From Curvibacter sp. (GTDB taxonomy: Bacteria > Pseudomonadota > Gammaproteobacteria > Burkholderiales > Burkholderiaceae_C): a stretch of DNA of 50,378 nt. The notes beneath the pieces were generated by a model. That model ran no database searches. It was not told the DNA's origin and saw only the letters and a list, made by a program, of their open reading frames with translations. Below are positions 9,310-17,335 of the stretch, one piece after another. A program made the position numbers and the translations under genes. Each line of letters starts with the position of its first letter. The first letter of the stretch is position 1. The DNA lies in contig JAHRYV010000007.1 of assembly GCA_020621965.1 (NCBI GenBank), positions 37,718 through 88,095 on the forward strand, in the 5' to 3' direction.

Positions 9310-10271
9310 GATTTGGCGCCCTCGTTCTTTTTGAGTTGCTGCAGCAGCAGCTTGGACAGGGCCAGCACCACGAAGGTGATGAAAAACAGCACCAGGCCCA
9401 GGTAGATCAGCGAGGCCTGGTGGATGCCAGCACCGGCCTCGGCGAATTCGTTGGCCAGGGCCGAGGTGATGCTGTTGGCGGCGTCGAACAGGCTGAGCGT
9501 GTCGAGCTGGTTCATGTTGCCGATGACGAAGGTGACGGCCATGGTCTCGCCCAAGGCGCGGCCCAGGCCCAGCATGATGCCGCCGATGACGCCGGTCTTG
9601 GTATAAGGCAGCACCACCTTGGAGACCACCTCCCAGGTGGTGGAGCCCAGGCCGTAGGCCGACTCCTTGAGCAGGGGCGGCGTGACCTCGAACACATCGC
9701 GCATGACGGAGGCGATGAAGGGGATGATCATGATGGCCAGGATGATGCCGGCCGACAGGATGCCGATACCCACCGGCGGCCCCGACACCAGGGCCCCCAG
9801 GTAGGGAATGCCGCTGAACAGCGATTGCAGCGGCGTCTGCACGTACTGGGCCAGGATGGGGCCGAACACCAGCAGGCCCCACATGCCGTAGACGATGGAG
9901 GGCACGGCCGCCAGCAGTTCGATGGCGGTACCCAGCGGGCGCTTGAGCCAGGCCGGGCACATTTCCGTGAGAAAGAGCGCGATGCCGAAACTCACCGGCA
10001 CCGCGATCAGCAAGGCAATGGTGGAGGTGGCCAGCGTGCCGTAGATCATGACCAGGCCGCCGAAATTCTCCTGCACCGGATCCCACACCGCATTGGTGAG
10101 GAAACCGAAGCCGTAGCGCTCGATGGCCGGCCAGGCGCCGACCACGAGCGAGGCGATGATGCTGGCCAGCAGCGCCAGAGTCACCCAGGCCGCCCCTTGG
10201 GCAAGCCAGCCGAACAGGGCGTCGACCCAGGGGCCGGAGCGGGATACGTTGACTGGGACAGGTGAACTCAT
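9306..10271 (-). CDS. pstC: Phosphate ABC transporter permease PstC
   Basis: PstC (321 residues) pairs with PstA. Six membrane segments follow a short N-terminal tail. The coupling loop is [22 protein letters not shown], and [18 protein letters not shown] is the conserved stretch near the channel exit. It overlaps pstA by four bases and begins 27 bases after pstS. Confidence 0.96.
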   Translation of the reverse strand: MSSPVPVNVSRSGPWVDALFGWLAQGAAWVTLALLASIIASLVVGAWPAIERYGFGFLTNAVWDPVQENFGGLVMIYGTLATSTIALLIAVPVSFGIALFLTEMCPAWLKRPLGTAIELLAAVPSIVYGMWGLLVFGPILAQYVQTPLQSLFSGIPYLGALVSGPPVGIGILSAGIILAIMIIPFIASVMRDVFEVTPPLLKESAYGLGSTTWEVVSKVVLPYTKTGVIGGIMLGLGRALGETMAVTFVIGNMNQLDTLSLFDAANSITSALANEFAEAGAGIHQASLIYLGLVLFFITFVVLALSKLLLQQLKKNEGAKS

Positions 10272-10298
10272 GGGCGGGCGCTGGTCGGGCTGGCTGGC

Positions 10299-11342
<1,044 letters not shown>

Positions 11343-11393
11343 CAAAAGCTCCTTAAGAGTTGGTTGGAGATGGGCAAACTTTAAGAAGCTTTT

Positions 11394-11411
11394 ATGTCAG
11401 CGATGTGACAA
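11394..11411 (-). promoter_or_regulatory. Pho box upstream of pstS
   Basis: On the minus strand TTGTCAC-ATCG-CTGACAT matches the two-heptamer PhoB site (CTGTCAT-N4-CTGTCAT) at 5/7 and 6/7 positions with exact spacing. TTAAAG, nine bases downstream, could serve as the -10. The location 52 bases before the pstS ATG is as expected for a PhoB-activated promoter. Confidence 0.75.
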
Positions 11412-11435
11412 GTCCGTGGTGGGCATGGAAATCGC

Positions 11436-11486
11436 CTGACGCAATTTTGTCATGAAACAGACCGTTTGAATTCACGAAACCGTCAC
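11436..11486 (+). promoter_or_regulatory. Weak phased array of PhoB-like half sites, divergent side
   Basis: Five heptamers fall exactly 11 bases apart on the plus strand: CTGACGC (11436), TTGTCAT (11447), CAGACCG (11458), AATTCAC (11469) and CCGTCAC (11480). Their matches to CTGTCAT are 4, 6, 3, 3 and 5 of 7. Only the second and fifth are good alone; the constant phase is what makes the set notable. It faces the orphan binding-protein gene starting at 11543. Confidence 0.4.
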
Positions 11487-11542
11487 GATTCCGACCTAAG
11501 CTGAGCCGGACCCGGCCCTCTCCCGCCGCTGCCTCACCGTCT

Positions 11543-12694
11543 ATGCGCACCATGCCCCTGCCCCCCATCCCCCGCCGCCAGCTATTGCTGGGCGTGACCG
11601 CGTCCGCACTGCTGGCGAGCCTGCCCGCCCGCGCCCAACCCTCGAAAACGGCCGCCACCGCCCGCAGCCCGGAAATCGTCCAGATCGTGGACTCCTCGAC
11701 CGGCCAGCTCGACGTCTCGCGCGACTTCATGATCGGCTCGCGCGCCGCCTGGCAGGATTTCAATACCCGCGGCGCCGGTCGCAGCCGGCCGGTGCAGCAC
11801 ACCGTGATCGAGGTGGACGGCACCCCGGCCAGCCTGCACCGGGCCCTGGACACCGTGCGCCATCTGCCGCAGTGCGTGGCCTTGTGCGGCACGGCCGGCG
11901 ACCGCACGGCCGCCCAGCTGGCGACCCTGCTGCGGCAGGACCCGCTGGAGATCGCCCACGTCGCGCCCTGGCTGCACAACGACAGCGTGGCCAGCCCGGA
12001 ACGCACCTTCTCCATCTTCGCCTCGCGCCAGGAGCAGATCGGCCATGCCCTGCGCTCGCTGTCGGTGATCGGCGTCACGGAGCTGGGAGCCGTCTACGCC
12101 TCGGCCCAGGAGTACGCGCAGTACCACGCGGAAGTGGCGCGCATCGCGGCGGACCTCAAACTGCGCCTGCTGCCCTACACACCCACGGACACGCTGCAGC
12201 AGCTCGGCCAGCGCCTGACGCCGCAGACGCCTGCCCTGCTGCTCTTCGTCGGCGGCACACCGGAGCTGGCCCAGTTCACGCTGGGACTGGAAAAGCAGGC
12301 CCGTCAGCGTTATGTCGTCGGCCTGGCCGACGTCAACCTGCAGATCCTGAACCAGCTGGGCCAGTCGCGCAACACCGCGGTGATGGCCACCCAGGTCGTG
12401 CCCATGGTCACCGCCGGCCTGTCCATCGTGCGCAACTACCGCGAGACGCTGGCGCGCCTGTTCGACGAACCGCCCACGCCGCAGAGCCTGGCCGGCTACA
12501 TCGCCGCGCGTTATGCGCAGGAGGTGCTGCAGACCGTCGAAGCCGGCGCCACGCGGGCCCAGGTGCTGCAAGCGTTCCAGAAACGCAGCGCGCTCGACCT
12601 GGGCGGCTTTCGCATCAGCTACCAGGCGCAGCGGCGCACCGGCGCCTACGTGACGCAGAGCATGCTGAGCGCCGATGGCCGCATCCTCGGCTGA
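11543..12694 (+). CDS. Periplasmic-binding-protein-like protein (type 1 fold), Tat-like signal
   Basis: This 383-residue exported protein has an N-terminal PRRQLLLG followed by a hydrophobic core and ARAQ, resembling a Tat signal. The rest looks like the LivJ/type-1 solute-binding fold: IVQIVDSSTGQLDVSRDFMIGSRAAWQDFN at the start, a central ALCGTAGDRTAAQLATLL, and ELGAVYASAQEY opening the second lobe. No permease or ATPase gene accompanies it, so it may be a sensor or an orphan binder rather than an importer part. It is divergent from pstS and shares its control region, so a phosphate-related role is an inference. No good Shine-Dalgarno site is visible at this ATG; one nine bases later is also possible. 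Confidence 0.7.
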   Translation: MRTMPLPPIPRRQLLLGVTASALLASLPARAQPSKTAATARSPEIVQIVDSSTGQLDVSRDFMIGSRAAWQDFNTRGAGRSRPVQHTVIEVDGTPASLHRALDTVRHLPQCVALCGTAGDRTAAQLATLLRQDPLEIAHVAPWLHNDSVASPERTFSIFASRQEQIGHALRSLSVIGVTELGAVYASAQEYAQYHAEVARIAADLKLRLLPYTPTDTLQQLGQRLTPQTPALLLFVGGTPELAQFTLGLEKQARQRYVVGLADVNLQILNQLGQSRNTAVMATQVVPMVTAGLSIVRNYRETLARLFDEPPTPQSLAGYIAARYAQEVLQTVEAGATRAQVLQAFQKRSALDLGGFRISYQAQRRTGAYVTQSMLSADGRILG

Positions 12695-12835
12695 AACTTG
12701 TGAATAAATCTACTGCGCGGCCCGATCGCCGCGTTGGGCGGTGCTCGCCATCCTCACGTACAGGAAGTACGTTCCGGTGGCTGCGCTCCGTCCGCCTTGC
12801 GCTCGGGCCGCTCGCTACGATTTCTTCACAAGTTT
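12694..12835. repeat. 142-bp imperfect palindromic intergenic element
   Basis: The outer arms are AACTTGTGAATAAATC (12695-12710) and its near-perfect reverse complement (12819-12834, one mismatch). Inner arms contain matching GCGGCCCGA/TCGGGCCGC blocks. The centre is ACGTAC-AGGAA-GTACGT at 12756-12772. The element starts on the last base of the preceding stop codon and fills most of the gap before ppx. I recall similar GC-rich elements with an ACGTAC...GTACGT core in Comamonadaceae genomes. It carries no ORF of its own. Confidence 0.7.
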
Positions 12836-12878
12836 GGGAGCCGGGTACCATCACCCCGACTCAGCTTTCGTCTCGCGC

Positions 12879-14375
12879 ATGAAAAACGGAACCGAACTCG
12901 CCGCCATCGACCTGGGCTCCAACAGCTTTCGCCTGGAAATCGCGCAGCTCGACCACGGCCTGCTCAAGCGCCGCGAATACCTGAAGGAAACCGTGCGTCA
13001 GGGCAGCGGCCTGGACGCCGACCGCAACCTCACGGCCGAGGCCATGCAACGCGGCTGGGACTGCCTGGGCCGCTTCGCCGAACGGCTGGCCGGCTTCAAG
13101 AAGATCCAGGTGCGCGCCGTGGCCACCCAGACCCTGCGCGAAGCGCGCAACCGCGAGGTCTTTCTGGCGCGCGCCCAGCAGATCCTGGGGTTCCCCATCG
13201 AGGTAGTCTCCGGGCGCGAAGAAGCGCGCCTCATCTACCAGGGCGTGGCCCACCTGCTGCCGCAGTCGGACGAGCGCCGCCTGGTGGTGGACATCGGCGG
13301 GCGCTCCACCGAACTGATCCTCGGCCAGGGCTACCGCGCGCGTTTCATGGACTCCTACCGCGTGGGCAGCGTGGCCTGGTCCATGCGCTATTTCGCCGAC
13401 GGCAGCTTCACGCCCCAGGCCTTCGAGACGGCCGAGGTGGCGGCCAAGGCCGTGCTCGACGAGGCCCTCAACAGCTGCCGCCCGCAGGACTGGGACGTGG
13501 CCTATGGCTCGTCCGGCACGGTCGGTGCGGTCGGCGATGTGCTGCAGGCCGCCGGCTGGCCGGCCGGCGTGGTCAGCCGCGACGCCCTGGACTGGCTGCT
13601 CGAGCGCCTGCTCAAGGCGCAAAGCGCCGAGCGCCTGCGCATGGACGGCATGAAGGACGACCGCCGCGCCGTGATCGGCGGCGGTGTCAGCGTGCTGCGC
13701 GCCGTCTTTGGCCTGCTGGGCATCAGCGAAATGCATGTGGCACAAGGCGCCTTGCGCCATGGCGCCCTGCACGACCTGCTCGATCGCGAGCACGCGCAGA
13801 CCGACCAGCGCAGCGCCAGCGTGCAACGCCTGGCCCACAACTTCAATGTCGATCCGACCCAGGCCCAGCGTGTGAGCAAGGTGGCGCGCCACCTGCTGCG
13901 CCAGCTGGCCGCCCAGGCCGAGCCGGCCGAGCTGGAGCGCCACTTGTGCAAGCTGGGCTGGGCCGCCCAGTTGCACGAGATCGGCAGCCTGATCTCGCAC
14001 AGCGACTACCACAAGCACGGCGCCTACATCCTGGACAACGCCGATGCGGCCGGCTTCACCATGAACGAGCTGCACCGCCTGGGCCAGCTCGTGCTGGGCC
14101 ACCGCGGCAAGCTGCGCAAGCTGGACCTGGAGCTTGGCGACGAGGCTTTCGTGCTGCAACTGCTCGCCCTGCGCCTGGCCGTCATCCTCTGCCACGCCCG
14201 GCGCGACCCCGACCTGCAGGACCTGGCTGTGTCATGGGACGGGGACTGCGAAGTACGGTTGCGCCATCCCGCTGCCTGGGGCGCGAGCTACCCGCAGTCG
14301 GCCTACTTGCTGCGCGAAGAGGAGCAGGCCTGGTTGAAGACGGCCTGGGTACTCAAGGTGCGGGAAACGGGCTGA
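12879..14375 (+). CDS. ppx: Exopolyphosphatase (Ppx/GppA family)
   Basis: Ppx (498 residues) removes terminal phosphates from polyphosphate, and GppA relatives act on pppGpp. The sugar-kinase-like ATPase fold shows AIDLGSNSFRLEI at residues 8-20, VDIGGRSTELILG near 140 and GSSGTVGAVGDVL near 210. A C-terminal HD-like helical domain contains QLHEIGSLISHSDYHKHGAYIL. The length suits Ppx with its extra C-terminal domain. The ATG giving MKNGTELAAIDLG is chosen because the upstream open frame only covers the palindromic element. With ppk in the same region it completes the polyphosphate cycle. Confidence 0.92.
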   Translation: MKNGTELAAIDLGSNSFRLEIAQLDHGLLKRREYLKETVRQGSGLDADRNLTAEAMQRGWDCLGRFAERLAGFKKIQVRAVATQTLREARNREVFLARAQQILGFPIEVVSGREEARLIYQGVAHLLPQSDERRLVVDIGGRSTELILGQGYRARFMDSYRVGSVAWSMRYFADGSFTPQAFETAEVAAKAVLDEALNSCRPQDWDVAYGSSGTVGAVGDVLQAAGWPAGVVSRDALDWLLERLLKAQSAERLRMDGMKDDRRAVIGGGVSVLRAVFGLLGISEMHVAQGALRHGALHDLLDREHAQTDQRSASVQRLAHNFNVDPTQAQRVSKVARHLLRQLAAQAEPAELERHLCKLGWAAQLHEIGSLISHSDYHKHGAYILDNADAAGFTMNELHRLGQLVLGHRGKLRKLDLELGDEAFVLQLLALRLAVILCHARRDPDLQDLAVSWDGDCEVRLRHPAAWGASYPQSAYLLREEEQAWLKTAWVLKVRETG

Positions 14376-14406
14376 GCCCGGCGCACCAGACCCACGCACC
14401 GCCGCG

Positions 14407-16278
14407 TCACGCCAGCGCCAGGGCGCGCGCGGGCAGGACGTAAAGCCCCTCCCCGGCCATCTTGGCCTCGCGCTTGGCCAGCGCGGCCTGGGTCGCCACG
14501 TCTTCGGCCTCGCAGCAGGCTGCGCGGCCCACCTCTACCGCGCCGATCGACACCGTGGTGCAGGGAAAGAAGCGCATGACGCCATGCCTGTCCTCGGCAT
14601 GGATGCCGCCGGCCTGCCGCGCCGGCGCGTCATACAGCTCGGCGGCCTGGGTGGCGAACTCGCCGATGATGCGCTCACAGCGCGCCCGCCAGTCGCTGCT
14701 CTGGAACAGGATCAGGAAATCGTCGCCGCCCACATGACCCACGAAGTCACGCTGCGGGTCGCTGTGCGCCACGGTCAGGCGCGCCAGCAGGCGGATCATC
14801 TCGTCGCCGTGCCAGTAGCCGTAGTGGTCGTTGAAGGGCTTGAAGCTGTTCATGTCGATGTAGCAGGCCACGAACTCGCCCTGGCTCTGCAGCAGGCGCT
14901 TGAGGTGCAGGCTGATCGGTATGTTGCCCGGCAGGAAGGTCAGCGGGTTGGCGTGGCGCGCCGCTTCCAGGCGCAGCTCGGTCACCGAGCGCACCAGCTG
15001 CTCGCCGGTGCCCAGGCCGACATAACGCCCGCTCTCGATGACGATGAAGCCGTCGCTGAGGTAGCGCTGGTCCTGCGAGGTCAGGATGCCGATCAGCTCG
15101 TCGATGTCGTGGTTGCGCTCGATCAGCCGCGGCTCCATGTTAGCATGCAGCAGGCAGGACTTCTTGCCGAAGATTTCCCTGAAATACAGGGTCGCGTAAT
15201 GGTCCATGAACTGCTGGCGGTTGATGATGGCCACGGGCCGCAACTCGTCGGCGACCGCCAGCGCGTGCAGTTCGGGCCGCGCGAGAAAGATGGTCGCCAC
15301 GTCGTCGTTGCTCGCGGCGGGCGCCACGGCCGGGGCATGGATCAACGACAGGTGTCGCAGCTGCCCCATGCGGGCCATGTGGCGCTGCTCGGGCATGACC
15401 GCCACCCGCGAGTCGCGCAGGACCGCGGCAGCCTCGGCGGCGACTTCGGCCTGCACCGGCGCGCCCGGGCAGCCGAGAAAGTAACCCTGCCCGTAGCTGA
15501 TGCCCAGATCGCGGATGACACGCAGATCCGCCTCGTTCTCGATACCCTCGGCCACCAGCGAGGTCCCGAAGACATCGGCAATCTGCAGCAGCGCCTGCAG
15601 GGTTTTGAGCTTGTCGGCGCTGCTGCTGATGTCGCCGCTGAAGTACTTGTCGATCTTGACGATGTCGGGCCGGATCTGCGACCACAGCCGCAGGCTGGAG
15701 CGCCCGTCACCGAAATCGTCGAGCGCCAGCGACAGGCCCACGGCATGCAGCGCCCGGGCCACCTCGACCAGCGCCTCCATGTCGTGCACCCGCTCGTGTT
15801 CGGTGATCTCCAGCACCACCAGCCGTGGCGGCACGTCCAGACCGCGCATGGCCCGCGCCAGGGCGTCCGTCCCACCCACGGCCACCAGGCGCTCCAGCGC
15901 GTGCGCACTGATGTTGAGAAACAGGCGCCCGGGCTGTCGTCGCTGCCCCCACTCGCGCAGCGCGAGGTAGACACAGTACAACTCGAATTCGTACAGCAGG
16001 CCCTCGGCCTGCGCGGCCCGCAGCAGCGTCTCGGCCGACTGCAGGGGCCCGTCATGCGGCCCGCGGATCAGGGCCTCATGCGCGTGGACGGTGGCGTCCT
16101 TGAGATCGACGATGGGCTGGAACACGGGATACAGCACATCCTGGCGCATCAGGCGCACCAAGGGTCCGTCGCGCCCGTTCAAGGCGGCCCATAACTCGGC
16201 GGTGAAAAGGCGGACATGGTCGATCATCACTTGCAGGGCGAACACTTGCTCCAGGCCCGCCGGCAGGACATGCGGCAT
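14407..16278 (-). CDS. EAL-CBS-GGDEF protein, probable c-di-GMP phosphodiesterase
   Basis: This 623-residue cytoplasmic protein has an EAL domain (about residues 45-290), a CBS pair (about 300-440) and a GGDEF domain (about 465-615). The EAL domain keeps the metal and catalytic residues: EAL at 68-70, N122, EITE at 157-160, DDFG at 187-190, K208, EGIE at 244-247 and QG at 264-265. It should therefore be able to cleave c-di-GMP. The GGDEF site reads GGDDF at 517-521, with Asp in place of the catalytic Glu, so cyclase activity is doubtful and it may only bind GTP. The CBS pair could sense adenine nucleotides. No clear ribosome site marks the ATG; an alternative ATG lies at 16227. Nothing links it directly to phosphate except position. 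Confidence 0.9.
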   Translation of the reverse strand: MPHVLPAGLEQVFALQVMIDHVRLFTAELWAALNGRDGPLVRLMRQDVLYPVFQPIVDLKDATVHAHEALIRGPHDGPLQSAETLLRAAQAEGLLYEFELYCVYLALREWGQRRQPGRLFLNISAHALERLVAVGGTDALARAMRGLDVPPRLVVLEITEHERVHDMEALVEVARALHAVGLSLALDDFGDGRSSLRLWSQIRPDIVKIDKYFSGDISSSADKLKTLQALLQIADVFGTSLVAEGIENEADLRVIRDLGISYGQGYFLGCPGAPVQAEVAAEAAAVLRDSRVAVMPEQRHMARMGQLRHLSLIHAPAVAPAASNDDVATIFLARPELHALAVADELRPVAIINRQQFMDHYATLYFREIFGKKSCLLHANMEPRLIERNHDIDELIGILTSQDQRYLSDGFIVIESGRYVGLGTGEQLVRSVTELRLEAARHANPLTFLPGNIPISLHLKRLLQSQGEFVACYIDMNSFKPFNDHYGYWHGDEMIRLLARLTVAHSDPQRDFVGHVGGDDFLILFQSSDWRARCERIIGEFATQAAELYDAPARQAGGIHAEDRHGVMRFFPCTTVSIGAVEVGRAACCEAEDVATQAALAKREAKMAGEGLYVLPARALALA

Positions 16279-16325
16279 CGTGTGGCAGAGCGTCGCCCCT
16301 CCAGCGGGGAACTATGCGGCGCCAA

Positions 16326-16365
16326 GATGGCAGTTGCGTGACGGCTGGATGGCAGTTGCGTGACG
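16326..16365. repeat. Two 18-bp direct repeats, 22 bp apart
   Basis: GATGGCAGTTGCGTGACG occurs twice without mismatch, at 16326-16343 and 16348-16365. The 22-base period places both on the same DNA face. They lie between the divergent EAL gene and the small RHH-like gene, as expected for a tandem regulator-binding site. Confidence 0.8.
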
Positions 16366-16405
16366 ACGCCATGACGCGTGCCGCGCTGCGCCATTGCCCG
16401 CGATC

Positions 16406-16429
16406 TGGAAACTATATAAACTGTTTCCA
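16406..16429 (+). promoter_or_regulatory. Operator-like inverted repeat overlapping a -10 box
   Basis: TGGAAAC (16406-16412) and GTTTCCA (16423-16429) form a perfect 7-bp inverted repeat. It brackets TATATAAACT, which contains a TATAAA -10 candidate at 16415-16420; TTGCCC at 16394 is a possible -35 with short spacing. A repressor bound here would block the promoter of the gene starting at 16456. Confidence 0.55.
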
Positions 16430-16455
16430 TCATCACTGTGTCGAGCACCCACACC

Positions 16456-16854
16456 ATGGCAGTCACCGTCAAGCCAGCGGCCCCGCGCCGCGCCGCCAAA
16501 CGCGCATCCACCGTCACCCGGCCGGCCGGCACCAAACCCGCGACGGGCAAGGCCAGCCGCAAGACGAGCGGCGCCGCCCCGTCGAGCCCGGCGTCCTCCG
16601 TCGCCAAGGCACCGGCCAAGCCGGCCAAGGCCAAGAAACCCAAGCTGGTGCGTGACAGCTTCACCATCCCCAAGGAAGAGTACGCGGTGCTGGTTGAGCT
16701 CAAGCAGCGCTGCGCGGCGCTGGCCCACCCGGCCAAGAAGAGCGAACTGCTGCGCGCGGGCATCAAGGCCATGGCCGGCCTGAACGACAAGGCGCTGCTG
16801 GCCGCACTGCTCACCGTGCCCTCGATCAAGACCGGGCGCCCGAAAGAGGCCTGA
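16456..16854 (+). CDS. Small protein with Lys/Ala/Pro-rich tail and RHH-like C-terminus
   Basis: This protein of 132 residues has two parts. About the first 65 residues are a low-complexity basic tail rich in Ala, Lys, Pro and Ser, like histone-H1-like tails. The remainder (VRDSFTIPKEEYAVLVELKQ, then AKKSELLRAGIKAM) has the strand-helix-helix pattern of ribbon-helix-helix DNA-binding proteins. I infer a DNA-binding role; no family was recognised with certainty. ATG at 16456 is used rather than an in-frame GTG 18 bases earlier; neither has a clear Shine-Dalgarno site. The inverted repeat over its promoter would suit autoregulation. Confidence 0.65.
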   Translation: MAVTVKPAAPRRAAKRASTVTRPAGTKPATGKASRKTSGAAPSSPASSVAKAPAKPAKAKKPKLVRDSFTIPKEEYAVLVELKQRCAALAHPAKKSELLRAGIKAMAGLNDKALLAALLTVPSIKTGRPKEA

Positions 16855-16872
16855 GCGGCCCCGCGCGCGGCG

Positions 16873-17334
16873 CTACAGGATGTCGGGGGACTGCACCGAC
16901 ATCAGCGTGGTCTGGGAGACACCGTCGCGCAGGCGGTGACGCAGCCACCAGACCGCACCCTTTTTCACATTGCACTCGCTGCCGTGGATGGCCAGCAGCC
17001 GGGCGATGGCCTGTCCCAACACCGGCTGGTGGCCCACGAGCAGGGTGACACCACGGCCTTGCGGCCAGTGGGCCACTTCGAGCAGTTGTTCCACCGTGGC
17101 GCCGGGGGCGAGTTCCTCACGCAGCTTGTACTTGCGGCCCAGGGCCAGTGCGGTCTGCTCGGCCCGGCGCGCCGGGCTGACCAGAATGCGGGCGCTGTCG
17201 GGCAACTGGCGGTCCAGCCAGGCCGCCATGCGCGCGGCCTGCTTCTCGCCGCGCGAGGTCAGTGCGCGTTTGAGGTCGTCGCCGCCCGGCTCCGCCTCAT
17301 GGGCTTCCGCATGGCGCCAAAGCAGCAGGTCCAT
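16873..17334 (-). CDS. sixA: Phosphohistidine phosphatase SixA
   Basis: This 153-residue member of the histidine phosphatase superfamily has the catalytic RHA motif at residues 7-9 (LLWRHAEAHE) and the second histidine in LLVGHQPVLGQ. SixA removes phosphate from histidine phosphotransfer proteins, for example in the nitrogen PTS. It begins one base after the ppk stop and so forms a ppk-sixA transcript. Confidence 0.9.
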   Translation of the reverse strand: MDLLLWRHAEAHEAEPGGDDLKRALTSRGEKQAARMAAWLDRQLPDSARILVSPARRAEQTALALGRKYKLREELAPGATVEQLLEVAHWPQGRGVTLLVGHQPVLGQAIARLLAIHGSECNVKKGAVWWLRHRLRDGVSQTTLMSVQSPDIL

Positions 17335-17335
17335 G

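Noticed and set aside
12741-12878. Longer Ppx start
   Set aside because: The extra 46 codons lie mostly in the palindromic repeat and match nothing in Ppx.
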